Of a stretch of 64,000 nucleotides of DNA, positions 46,404 through 57,003 are shown one piece after another (the first letter of the stretch is position 1; each line of letters opens with the position of its first letter). Position numbers and translations under genes: made by a program. A model generated the notes under the pieces. It was not told the DNA's origin and did no database searches. It saw only the letters and a list, made by a program, of their open reading frames with translations. Origin of the DNA: Trematomus loennbergii (taxonomy: Eukaryota; Chordata; Actinopteri; Perciformes; Nototheniidae); NCBI GenBank assembly GCA_012861695.1, contig JAAOOA010000443.1, forward strand, positions 272,001-336,000, in the 5' to 3' direction.

Positions 46404-46519
46404 CCAGTATCTAATTATGTGACCGTGTATGTTTCCTGTGGTTAATTAATTGCTCTTTTTACTGCAGTGTTAGTGTACAGTTGTATTATTATGCTGCTGT
46501 GTTTATTTTATTTTTGTAA

Positions 46520-48160
46520 CTGAAGCATAGAGCATGTGCGGCGTGGTTAAAACCTGTACTCCTGCCCCCCCCGAGGGTCTCCCCCGGTGGTGTGTCCGAG
46601 GCTGTGTCCCACAACATCTGGTAAAAGACCTGGTAAGTGGGTTAAAAACATCTGGCTAAAAGGACCGAGGTTGACTTTGTTTAAATCCGGCATGCAGGTA
46701 AAATTAGTGTGAAAAAATAAATGATAAATAAATACATACATAAAAGTCCTTGGTGGAATAAGGTGCTTTAAAAATAAGTGCCGGTAATAAAAATCACATC
46801 AACCCAAATGTTCCAAGATAGCATAAAGTATAAAATATATAAAAACATAATATATAGAACTATGAAATATAATATATAAGGTATAAAATATGTAAAATAT
46901 AAACAAATATGTAAAATGTAAAATATAAAAACAATACGGGTTAGGAGGCACACAGGGAGGGAAAATATGTTAAAGTAAAGTCAACCAAGTGTCCCTAAAA
47001 GTGTTTAAAACCCAGATCGAGGTTAAGAGGGGGGTTGCAGGCGAGACATGGCACACGCCTCGGATGATGTTTAAAAATACTTTATTACCTACCATTTTCC
47101 ATTGAGTTACGACAACATTGTGTTTTATGGCGAGGGTTGCGTTGCCATGGAAACGGCATATGATGACATCCCATAATTGACATAAAGCTGTTGAGGGCCG
47201 GACCATTAGCCATCATCTGAAGTCTGGTGATGTTTTGATAATTTTCCATTGAGTCACGACAACATCGTGTTTTATGGCGAGGGATGCGTTGCCATGGAAA
47301 CAGCATATGATGACATCCCATAATTGACATAGAGCTGTTCAGGGCCGGACCATTCACCATTATCTGAAGTCTGGTGCCGTTTGGACGATTTTCCATCGAG
47401 TTATGACAACACCGTGTTTCATGGCGCGGGATTTTAGTCATGGCAACGGCATATGATGACACCCCATAATTGATATAAAGCTGTTGAGGGCCGGACCATT
47501 AGCCATCATCTGAAATCTGGTGCCGTTTGGACCATTTTCCTTTGAGAATAACAACATTGTGTTTTATGGCGAGGGATGCGTTGCCATGGAAACGGCATAT
47601 GGTGAGATCTCAGATTTCACGTAGAGCTGTTGAGGCATGGACCGGTGATATACAAGTGAAGATTCTCTTCTGAGCATGTCAGTTGGCGTTATGACATCAT
47701 CGTGTTCCATGGCGAGGGATCGCCTAGCATCGAGCGAACGCAAACTTTGGCGCCAAATCACGGCTATGCCGTGCGAAAGAAAAGAAGAGTTCCGTGATAT
47801 CGTTTTGTCGCCCTTGTCTGGAGACGAGACGCTACGCGACGCTACGCTACGCTGCGCGAGCGATTACAATAGGGTCTTCGCCAACCTCTGTTCTCAGGCG
47901 CTAATAATAAACAATAAAACCCATGCATTTAAAATTCATAAAGGAGTCCAGATGAGGAGGATTTGTAAAATAATAGATAGGAAATATGTATAAATAATAC
48001 ACAGATAAATACTACAATATAAATAAATAATACACTAATAATTAAATAGTTAATTAAAAAAAGCTACATTAGTTAAAAAACTTTTAAAATAGGGTGGAAC
48101 TTCTGGTTTACCATCACCGCAGAGAGAGGGTCTATCAACATCCGGAGGGGAGAACCGGAT
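46520..48160. repeat. Penelope non-coding copy split by a satellite
   Basis: 46520-47085 matches 32290-32700 and 47890-48160 matches 32960-33230 (CATTTAAAATTCATAAAGGA, AGGGTGGAACTTCTGGTTT). Between them is the ~147-bp satellite at 47090-47725. Confidence 0.8.
47090..47725. repeat. satellite, ~147-bp unit, four and a half copies
   Basis: ATTTTCCATTGAGT-type starts lie at about 47093, 47241, 47389 and 47533. Units share TGTTTTATGGCGAGGG, GTTGCCATGGAAAC, CATATGATGACATCCCATAA and GAGGGCCGGACCATTAGCC. A fifth, diverged partial unit ends near 47725. Minus-strand frames across it are not genes. Confidence 0.93.
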
Positions 48161-48350
48161 GACACAATACATTTAAATGCAGTCAAAGGCTTTTTTCCTC
48201 ACTCGTTGGTCCTCGGTATCACCGGAAGTTGATTTGTCTGCGTCATCTTGAGTAGCGTCCCATGACTCTTATTTCTGCCGGAGGCGTGAGGAGCGAGGAG
48301 CGAGGAGCGAGGAGCGAGGAGCGATAATGGAGGAGCGATAATCGAGGAGC
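48161..48350. repeat. short GAGCGAG array
   Basis: GAGCGAG repeats at 48291-48323, followed by GAGCGATAATGGAG. The flank 48184-48260 has no coding signal. Confidence 0.8.
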
Positions 48351-48358
48351 CACCAGAC

Positions 48359-49632
48359 CAGGGGTCACCAACCTTTTTTAGGGTGAGGGCTACTTTCAAA
48401 AAATAAAACAAGTCGGGGGCTACTTTTACTCCTCTTTTTTTTGTTTTTTGCAGTGTATATATTTAGCACATTTTAACATTATGATATGCTTACCTTTAAC
48501 CTTTGTGTGCTGTTTGGGTCTGTGGGACCCGTTTTCAGTGTTTACTAAGAACATGTATGCAATTTAATTATTTTAACCTGCTTTATTTGGGGGTGGACGG
48601 GCCTCACCTCCTCTAGGGGGTCCTCACCTCCTCTAGGGGCATGCACCCCCGGGAAGATTGTTTTTAAATGTTGAAGTGAAATGCATCAATCTGGAGCACT
48701 TTGAGCACAACATGAATTGATGGAAACAGCTCTCAACACTCAGATGAAAGAGAGCTGTATACTTTTCAATAATCCAAACATCTTTAGAATATGATCACAA
48801 CCAATAACAAATCATTTAAACTGTTTATTCTTATCTTATTTAGCTTATTTTATTTATGCTTATTTTACGAATCACTCCCCTTTCAAACTGTTTTTAGTTT
48901 TTTTACATTCCAATGTGTATAGACACATTGGAATGATTTCTTACTTCATTTATATTAAATAGATAAAGGTGTGCTCTCCCTGCCTCCCTCCCTAGCTCTC
49001 TCTCTCTCTCTCCCTCTGTCTCGCTTGCTCACAGAGGCTGTGTGCTCCTCCGTGGCGATGACGGCTTGCGTTAAAAAATAATAATAAACATATTTGTAAA
49101 GTGGGGGACACAAGCGGGATTTCGAAAAGAGCGGGGGACATTTCCCCTCCCAGGAGGAAATTACGCCATGCGTGTGTGTGCGTCAAGTGCAATAAATATA
49201 TATGCAAGTTGCAACACACAGAGTAAAACTCTGCCCCCCATGTGCTGTATAGGCTGGCATGACTAGGCTGATGTGTTGTGTAGATTCTGCCAGAAGGAAA
49301 ATCAGCGGGGAGGTGCCACATTGCTTTTCTTCCCGACTGCAACGCTGGTCCCGCAAATCAAGCAAGAACGTGATTGGTCGATATTCATTGTGGGGGTGGG
49401 GGGAGGAGGGGTGTTAGATAGATATAGAGTTGTAGTAAGTAGATAGAGTTCGCTATGATTTAGGTTTCGTTTATGCATACGGTATTCTTTTAATTACATT
49501 TCCTTTTTTGTTTTGTGTATTTTATACATTTTGGATTTGCTTGGCGAGCTATTTTTAGAACATGCCCCGCGGGCAACTCACGTTGCCCTGCGGGCGACTA
49601 AGTGCCCGCGGGCACCGTGTTGGTTACCCCTG
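48359..49632. mobile_element. hAT element with CACCAGAC duplication
   Basis: CACCAGAC at 48351-48358 and 49633-49640. The ends CAGGGGTCACCAAC and (reverse) CAGGGGTAACCAAC. Subterminal CCCGCGGGCA words lie at the right. 1274 bases, no transposase seen. Inner segments recur elsewhere: 48640-48750 resembles 57795-57930, and 49390-49460 is almost identical to 56768-56840. Confidence 0.92.
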
Positions 49633-49640
49633 CACCAGAC

Positions 49641-50821
49641 CATCCTCCGGTGAAATCCTCAGACACTCGCCCCGCCCCCTTACTGTGTATCGCTCACTGA
49701 TTGGACGATGCAGCGCACTGATCTGATGCTTCTTGACATGAGAGCAGTTTCCCAGCGGAGTGAAGAAAACACATGAAACTCACGGGACTCACTCCTCAGT
49801 TTATACTGTGTTTTGTTTCAATGAATGCATCATTCAGTTACAAATATGTGATATATCTGAACAACAAAGTGGACAAAAATTATTTTATTCATTTATTGGA
49901 AATTTTCATGATCGCTTTTTCGTTTTACATTTTCATTTATTGTCATTTCCATTCAGTCAGTCATTAAGTGCTATTTAACATGTTAATTTGCTACATATCC
50001 ACACAAACTCAGTGTGCAATCCAATGAATGTTAATCTAACTGGGTTTTGATAGATAACATATCTCTTTTTCTTCTCTCAATTATTTTATTTATATTGTGC
50101 ACTCTAATCAATATTAATCCAACTATTGTTCGTTTATACATTTTAAGAATGGCGTTTATCTTTTTGAGAATGAGTTCTTATTTAATTTTATTTATTTGGG
50201 TCTACAACAGATGATACAAATGTTTGTGTCAGTAAATGTGTACTAACAGAGGCGGGGGTGTTTGTGAAAATAACGGGGACAGAGCTGCTGTCAGACGAAC
50301 AGCTGTGCGGCGTCATCACAAACGGACGTCGCTTCACGTGACGCTCCGGAGGAAAGGACGTCCCATTGCTCTTAAAACTAATTTCCCTGCTTCTCGTGGT
50401 TTCCTTGCGTCTCTCCATGCTTCCTGGTGGGAGGGACTAGTCGCAGGGAAACGACGCAAGTGAGGGACGCAAGGATTCCATTTAATCGACCTGAGATGCA
50501 GCCAAAGATTCAGTTTTTCAGTGTATTTGGTTGTTTCCTTCACAGATCTGAGGTAAGGAAACAACCTCTGCACTCGACAACATGTTGATTACATGTTGTC
50601 TGGTTTGTAGTGTGAAGTAATGCAGGAGCGTGTGGAATAAATAGATACATTAATTAATTAACACACTGCAGTGTAAATGTTGCTTTGTAGTCCTTTTTCC
50701 CTTTCCAGTGTGTTTGTGTCACTTTCGTTTCATTGAGTCCTCTTGTGCGTCTCTTCGTTGACGCTTTAATATTCGTTTTAATATTAGGGTGGTTGGACAT
50801 GATATTACCAAATCATTTAAT
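49641..50821. other. no gene; GC-richer patch
   Basis: AT-rich to 50230; then a patch (50240-50480) with GCTTCACGTGACGCTCCGGA and several ACG/CGT words that may be a repeat or a promoter for the gene downstream. No transcript signal can be shown. Confidence 0.35.
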
Positions 50822-50825
50822 TTAA

Positions 50826-51244
50826 AGGTCCCCTATTATACAGTTTTTCATCAATATATCACAGGTCTCAGATATATCCAGAGCCTGTCTCTGATTGGCT
50901 GAATCACCCAACAGGTCATTGCAGCATTACCCATAATCCCCTCTGTTTCAGCCCTGTTTCCAAAGTGCTGATTCTCTGTCTGTTACTCTAGATGAAAATA
51001 AGGAGCCCCTCCCCACGCCCCTCTGAGAGAGATTTGGTTACCAATGGTGCTCTAGGAGGAGATTCAGGTGATAAGGTGTGGGGGGGGGGGTTACCTTGGT
51101 TGCTGATTGGCTAATGGTTACACAAGACAAAACATCGTTATGACATCAAATTCCAAAATCGGATCAGCTCATTTTCAGACAGGAGGGAACACATGTTGAT
51201 GTAGAAAAGACATGAAGAAGTGGATTTGGCATAATAGGTGACCT
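50826..51244. mobile_element. TTAA-flanked MITE (AGGTCCCCTATTATAC ends)
   Basis: TTAA at 50822-50825 and 51245-51248. The ends AGGTCCCCTATTATAC and (reverse) AGGTCACCTATTATGC. Same family as 61983-62470 and 9873. It ends about 45 bases before the ATG of the SNTX-like exon. Confidence 0.85.
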
Positions 51245-51290
51245 TTAACTAACAAGCTGTTATCGATTATTTGCAGTTCCTTCAAAGCGA

Positions 51291-51382
51291 TGGAAGTCAG
51301 CGGGACGATGGAGGTGGCGGGCTCGGACGGCCTTTCAGCCTTGGGATGTTGTACGACTGCCGCAAAGACTCACTCGTCCCTG
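51291..51382 (+). pseudogene. SNTX-like gene, first coding exon (frame break)
   Basis: ATG at 51291 opens a frame (MEVSGTMEVAG). Family-typical sequence with GRPFSLGMLYDCRK lies in another frame, which runs to the donor CCTG|GTGAGA and joins exon 2 in phase. A single-base difference near 51318-51324 separates the two. Known: this segment is the conserved N-terminus of the stonustoxin/verrucotoxin-like family, whose non-venom members are common in fish genomes. Described only; not restored. Confidence 0.75.
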
Positions 51383-52471
51383 GTGAGAACTCACATACCT
51401 CTACTACCATCATCCCGTCTCTCATGTTTCTCCTCTGGACGGTTCACTGCCACAGCCCTCATTATGTGCTAAGATCAGGCCCTGACTCTCAAATATCCCC
51501 TGTGAGACAGGTCACCATCACTCTCAGTCTGTGCTAATAGGCCATAACCCCACACTGTTAGGCTTTCTAACTTATGGTAGAACCTGTCTGGAAGGTACCA
51601 TCCAGATAATGTCTCCCTCACAAAGCTGCCCATACGCTGCCAAAACCTGAAATATTAACACAAAGAAAAGTGCGACACAATTAAAAGGGTCTGTCATAGT
51701 GGAGAGAACATAACAACATGTTATATAGCTAATGTTAGCTTGTGAAAGTGACACGCTAACGTTAGCGTGTTACTGTCACTTGACGTACCGAAGCAAAACA
51801 CTTCAGACACATGTTTTGTATAGATTTGGCCCTATAATATATTGTTCAAATATAGCATAATAGGTGAGCTTTAAAGAAACACTTGTCACTCATCCATCAC
51901 TTTTAGTTATAATTAGTGCTGGGCAAGCTAACACATTATTCTAGCATTAATCTGTGATTTTTTTTAATGATTATTATATTATTATTGTTCACAGGCTCTG
52001 AATACCCACCCAAACAAACCATGGGTTGAATTTATTTAGAAATTGTAAACAGTAGAGATAATAATTTTCATGTCTATCTCCAATGGTCGCAACACTACTC
52101 ATGGTAATCAAAATCAGCCCATAGAGAGTGCAAATATGGCACATTTCTAGTTAGATCTGCCATTTTGTTTCTGAAAATGGAAGAAATGGACTCAGCATCC
52201 TTAATAACCCCCAAAGCCCAAATTGTTGTAATCTGCCATGTCGTTTTTTTTTCTTCAATTGTCTGCATAAACTATAATCCCATTAATTTCAAAGGACACA
52301 ATTTATGCTAAACTTACAAATATCCCAACATATGCAAATTAGCATCCGGACGTTTCTATGTGCTGGAGACCCTACTATACATGTCTATCATAAAACTGCT
52401 GACAACTAAACTATAAGGTCAGTTTGTAGTTTCTGGTTGTGGGAGCTTGATTTTTGCTTCTTCTTTTTCAG

Positions 52472-53789
52472 GAATGACTTTGTGGGACCGTGAGGACCTT
52501 AAAAATCATATTGGAGAAAGACCACAGAGCTATAATGATTGTAATATAGTTGCATCTGAATCAATTGAGGACAAATCTAAAGCACTAAATGTTGAAGCAT
52601 CGCTGAAGGCAAGTTTCTTGGGTGGACTGGTACAGGTTGAAGGATCAGCCAAATACCTGAACGATAGCAAGACTTCCAAAAATCAGACCAGAGTAACTCT
52701 GAAGTACCAAGCTACCACAAAGTTCCATGAACTGTCCATGAATCATCTCGGAGGAGACGATGTTAAGCATCCATATGTCTTTGAAAAGGGAATAGCAACA
52801 CATGTAGTCACAGGTATCCTTTATGGCGCTCAAGCCTTCTTTGTCTTTGACCGTGTGGTGTCTGTCAACGAGAACTATCAAGACATTCAGGGACACTTGA
52901 AGGTGATGATCAAGAACATTCCCTCCCTTTCAAAAGAGGGCAAAGGCTCGCTGAAAATGAAAAAAAAGGACAAAGCTAATGTTGAGAAATTCTCCTGCAG
53001 ATTCTTTGGAGACTTTTTAGTTCAGAAACCTCCAACATCCTTTCAGGAGGCAGTAGAGGTGTACCAAAGCCTGCCAAAGCTGCTGGGAGCCAACGGGGAA
53101 AACGCAGTACCAGTGAAGGTCTGGCTGTTGCCTCTGACATGTTTAGATTCTACTGCCGCTAAACTTGTCCGTCAGATAAGTATAGGATTAGTTGAAGAAT
53201 GTCAGAGTGTCCTGGAGGACTTCAGTGACCTGGAAATGAGGTGCAATGATGCACTGAGAACCCAAACTGCACAGCAGTTCCCACAGATTGGAGAAAAACT
53301 CAGAACCTTTAAACAGAAGTGCTCTCAGTTCAAACTGGAATTCCAACAAACCCTGGCAAAGAAACTTCCATCAATCCGAGGAGGAGGAGAAGAAGAAGCT
53401 GTGCTCGCAGAGATCCTGAGGAAGACATGTTCTTCTCCTTTCAACAGCAAGGACCTGAACAAGTGGATGGACTGTAAGGTCAGGGAAATACATTTTTTAA
53501 AGTCATACACCAACATGATGAAAAATACCAAGATCGTTCCGAGCGAAAATGATCTTCATGAAGAAATTCTCAAAGCAGAGCAGGCAGTGTGTTTTGTCTT
53601 CACCTCGCTGGGAAGTGATGAACCGTACCTCTCAACTTTATCAAACTACCTTAAACAAACACCCAAACCAGACGAAGCCCAAGATCCCCCCCTCCAGATC
53701 AATGGTACAACTCAAGAGAAGAAAGGGAAGCAATGCGGCATAAAGAAAAGCTCTTTAGTGATTTTGCAGAGGCCAACAAGGAGAACAAG
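52472..53789 (+). pseudogene. SNTX-like main exon (MACPF/CDC-like, helical and thioredoxin-like parts)
   Basis: Acceptor TTCTTTTTCAG, then about 410 codons without a stop. In order: an N-terminal part with SLKASFLGGLVQVEGSAKYL and GIATHVVTGILYGAQAFFVF, characteristic of the SNTX family and corresponding to its MACPF/CDC-like fold; a helical segment (about 53160-53420, VEECQSVLEDF..); and a thioredoxin-like segment (AVCFVFTSLGSDEPYLSTLS). After 53700 the original frame is lost. A short family-like stretch (KLFSDFAEANKENK) continues in a different frame up to the LINE. Members in venomous fish act as pore formers, but many non-venom paralogues have unknown roles. No secretion signal is visible. 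Confidence 0.85.
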
Positions 53790-54463
53790 GCAAGGCAAGG
53801 CAAGGCAAGGCAAGTTTATTTATATAGCACCTTTCAACACAAGGTAATTCAAAGTGCTTTACAAAAATGGAAGACATTTTAAAAATGGCATTTAAAATCA
53901 GTCATTAAAAAGAAAAGATAATAAAATAAACATTAAAAGAAAAAATACATGGATAAAAGTTAAAAGTTATAGTGCAGTTTAAGATGTGAATAGTTCAATT
54001 AAAAGCAGCGGCAAAAAGAAAAGTCTTCAGCCTGGATTTAAAAGTAGTAAGAGTTGCAGCGGACCTGCAGGTTTCTGGGAGTTTGTTCCAGATATTTGGA
54101 GCATAATAACTGAATGCTGCTTCTCCATGTTTAGTTCTGACTCTGGGGACAGAAAGCTGACCAGTCCCTGAAGACCTGAGAGTTCTGGATGGTTCATAAT
54201 TTAGCAGTAGGTCAGACATGTATTTTGGGCCTAAACCATTCAAAGCTTTATAAACTAGCAACAATATTTTGAAATCTATTCTTTGACACACAGGAAGCCA
54301 GTGTAAGGACTTCAGAACAGGAGTGATGTGATCCACTTTCTTAGTGTTAGTGAGGACTCGAGCAGCGGCGTTCTGAATTAGCTGCAGCTTTCTAATAGAT
54401 TTTTTAGTGAGACCTGTGAAGACACCATTGCAGTAGTCGAGTCTACTGAAGATAAAAGCATGG
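53790..54463 (-). mobile_element. 5'-truncated LINE inserted in the SNTX-like exon
   Basis: ACAAG is duplicated at 53785-53789 and 54464-54468. The minus strand reads the LINE C-terminus (VHAFIFSRLDYCNG, DHITPVLKSLHWLPVCQRID, FKSRLKTFLFAAAF). The 3' end is CACCTTTCAACACAAGG-type UTR closing in (CTTGC)n. The insertion interrupts coding sequence, so it helps date the loss of the gene. Confidence 0.92.
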
Positions 54464-55205
54464 ACAAGAACATCACATTCCTGACGGTGGGTTTAACAAA
54501 CGACAGACAGGTGCCAGCATCTACCTTTATACATACGGCCTTTCTGTCAATGAGAACTTTGAGCCGCTTTCAAAGCCTGCAACAGTAACAGGAAGTGATA
54601 TAAACCACAGCAGTGTGACGCTGAACATTTCTCCACCCACATTTGGAGCAGAGGACATCACCTCCTACTCTGTTGAGTACTGTGTCAGAGGAGAGAACGG
54701 CTGGAAACAAAAGACAGCATCCAAAGCTGAAGAAGTCACAGTGAGCGACCTGAGTCCTAACACAGAGTACATGTTCAGATGCAGGGCACAGACACCAGTA
54801 GGTGCCGGGCCAGCCAATGAAGTCAGTGGATCCATTCAAACCTTACCCTGCAGCCCTCCTGGAAAACCCAACGTTGAATCTACCTCACAGAGGATATATG
54901 TCAGCTGGGAGAAACCTGCTGAGCTCGGACAAGATGTCCACGTTTTGAGCTACATCGTGGAGTATGCCAAACCAGACCACCAGGTGAAAGAGGAAGATCT
55001 CCACTGGGAGAAAATTATGAGGAGAGCTGAGAGGGCGATCATTCCATGGCTTCAGCCAGAGACAGAATATGCTGTCAGGGTCAGGTGTGATTGTGGTGCA
55101 GCTGGAAGAAGCAAAGAAAGCATTGCTGTTAATGTCGGCACAACAACACATGACTCTTTCACAGACATCCTGATTCCCACCGTTAGGTTTCTGTACAAAT
55201 TATGA
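54464..55205 (+). pseudogene. fibronectin type III segment of the SNTX-like gene
   Basis: After the LINE, family-like sequence resumes (NITFLTVGLTND), changes frame near 54505, and then reads GASIYLYTYGLSVNENFEPL followed by two FN3 domains. FN3-1 (about 54600-54845) has SVEYCVRGENGWKQKTAS and LSPNTEYMFRCRAQTPVGAG. FN3-2 (about 54850-55140) has IYVSWEKPAELGQDV, YIVEYAKPDH, LQPETEYAVRVRCDCGAAG. Both show the W..P and L.P.T.Y.(F/V)R.R pattern. The frame ends at TGA near 55204. FN3 replaces the PRY/SPRY domain found at the C-terminus of venom members. Confidence 0.85.
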
Positions 55206-55640
55206 TTATTTATTTTATTTTATTTTGTACAGGCTAAAGACACAAACATGGACATAACAATAACATATAGGAGATGACATTCCAATCTCAGACAAAAACA
55301 GAAGAAATAAAGATACAGTCGGTAGGATCACTTCAACATTTCACAAACAAAAATAGCACCAAAAACCACCAAGAACACAACATGGCATGTTTATTGTTCC
55401 TTTAATCCCACTCTTCGTTGGAGCTCATTATTTCCCATTTCATGGCGTGTTCAGCCACCCTTTGATTTTTTGTGGCAATAATGTTTTCCAAAATAAATTG
55501 TATTTTTAATCTACTCTTCCACCTTAAATTAAGATTACTCCTTGATTGACTTTTTAAAATATGTATTTTAGCCAGAAGAATAGTTGTATTAATGTGCGGT
55601 CTTCAGCTAAAAGCCCAAATAAAAAATTAAATGGTGTAAA
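55206..55640 (-). mobile_element. L1-type LINE 3' fragment
   Basis: The minus strand reads LLAKIHILKSQSRSNLNLRW then KIQFILENIIATKNQRVAEH to a stop at 55402-55404, like the C-terminus of L1/Tx1 LINEs. The tail AAAATAAAATAAAATAAA (reverse of 55206-55228) lies just after the FN3 frame ends. Right boundary approximate. Confidence 0.6.
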
Positions 55641-55980
55641 TGTAAATTCAATATTTGCCGCCAAATAATTTGAAAAACATTATGATTTGTGTGGAAAAAT
55701 GTTCATTATTACGATTTATTTTTATTTGAACCTCTTTTCCTTTCTCTTTCTCGATCCTCCTTAGCAACGGTCATTACAGTCCTTCACAGCAGTCTGTTCT
55801 ACTGGATTTACAACGTGTCACATGTTCTAAATTGACCAATCAGAACTTTATTTAGCCTCCGTATTGTTTATGGTTGAATGTGGGCCGCGAAAAAAATGTT
55901 GATTCTTATTTGGGCCCTGAGTTGAAGAAGGTTGGGAACCGCTGCCTTATAGTAAAAGCAAAATATCTCAATCTCCCTCA
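55641..55980. other. intron-like spacer with a hAT end
   Basis: GAAGGTTGGGAACCGCTG at 55927-55944 is the inverted end of a common fish hAT family. The partner was not located. The spacer ends in ATCTCCCTCAG, an acceptor for the GTPase exon. Confidence 0.5.
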
Positions 55981-55981
55981 G

Positions 55982-56704
55982 TTTACAAACTGCCTCTGAC
56001 AGAAGAAGATATCGACGTCGAAGGATGCCGGAGGTACAACTTCGGCAAAGAAAACTTGAGGCGAAATCTCACAATAATACTTTTTGGAGCAACGGGATCT
56101 GGAAAGTCCACTCTGATCAATGGACTCATCAACTACATCGTTGGTGTAGAGTGGGAGGACGATTTCAGATTCAAGTTAGTTGATGAGGATCAGTCGAGAT
56201 CTCAAGCTGAGAGCCAGACCTCTGAAGTCACTGTGTACAACATCAACCACCAAGAGGGCTTTAAAATCCCTTTCTCTCTGACCGTTGTTGATACTCCAGG
56301 CTTTGGAGATACAAGAGGAATAAAAGAGACAAGGAGATCACAGAACAGCTTCGTAATTTGTAAGTCAGTGAAATTGACGCTGTGTGTTTTGTAGCTCAGG
56401 CTTCTTTAGCTCGGCTCACACCATCACAGCAGTATGTTTGATTTTGTGCTCTCAATCTTTGGCAAAGATGTGGCAGAAACCTCCAGGTTCTGGTGACATT
56501 CGCAGACGGCCAACGCCCACCAGTTCTAGAGGTGATCAATGCTTCAGGCGTCCCATGTCCTAAAACAAAAGACGGGCTGCCAGTTCACATCACATTCAAT
56601 AATTCTGCCTTGTTTGCACAGAACCAATCATCTGCTGCTGCTGACTCGAGTGGAGATGAGGAAGATGGAGGCTTTGATCAGATGTTCTGGAAAATGGGAT
56701 CATA
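55982..56704 (+). pseudogene. P-loop GTPase segment of the SNTX-FN3 gene, frameshifted
   Basis: Starts YKLPLTEEDIDVEGCRRYNF, then G1 FGATGSGKSTLINGLINY (P-loop, 56083-56130), G3 VVDTPGFGDTRGI (56284-56322), and after frame changes VCFVAQASLARLTPSQQYV (about 56379-56437) and VLVTFADGQRPPVLEVINAS (56493-56552). A tail follows (ALFAQNQSSAAADSSGDEED, FDQMFWKMGS) to TAA 56703-56705. Motifs fit AIG1/septin-like GTPases. The breaks are near 56322-56330, 56365-56375, 56437-56440 and 56473-56477, two of them in short A runs. The same strand, order and spacing suggest one gene with the SNTX and FN3 parts; no transcript proves it. Confidence 0.8.
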
Positions 56705-56705
56705 A

Positions 56706-56844
56706 AGCATGAAGAAGTTACATTACATTACATTACATTTAATTTAGCTGACGCTTTTATCGTTTATTGTGGGGGGTGGGGGGAGGAGGGGTGTTAGATA
56801 GATATAGAGTTGTAGTAAGTAGATAGAGTTCGCTATGATTGAGG
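56706..56844. mobile_element. repeat insertion between GTPase and coiled-coil parts
   Basis: ACATT repeats and TTTAGCTGACGCTTTTATC (fish SINE/LINE tail, reverse) are followed by 56768-56840, nearly identical to 49391-49463 inside a hAT element. This separates the GTPase exon end from the coiled-coil segment. Confidence 0.75.
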
Positions 56845-57003
56845 TTGGAGAAGTCAATTGAATATATGCAAAAGCAAATGAAAGTTTGTTTAGCCCAGCT
56901 AGAGGAATTAAGACAGAAAGAACAACACCTTGTCGAGGAGGAAGTCAATCGGACGCACGTGATGCTGATGTTAGAAATGGGTAAAAGCTTTAATCAGACC
57001 TAG
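56845..57003 (+). pseudogene. coiled-coil C-terminal segment of the SNTX/GTPase gene
   Basis: An open frame of 52 codons ending TAG 57001-57003: LEKSIEYMQKQMKVCLAQLE, then ELRQKEQHLVEEEVNRTHVM. Heptad-like spacing of Leu/Ile/Met/Val and many Lys/Glu residues indicate a coiled coil. GTPases of this fish family often end in such a helix, so this is probably the last part of the same gene after a repeat insertion. Alternatively it is chance coding in repeat DNA. Confidence 0.55.

Noticed and set aside
47085..47462. 125-residue minus-strand frame with a repeated motif
   Set aside because: Translation of the ~147-bp satellite; frame continuity is lost in the next unit.
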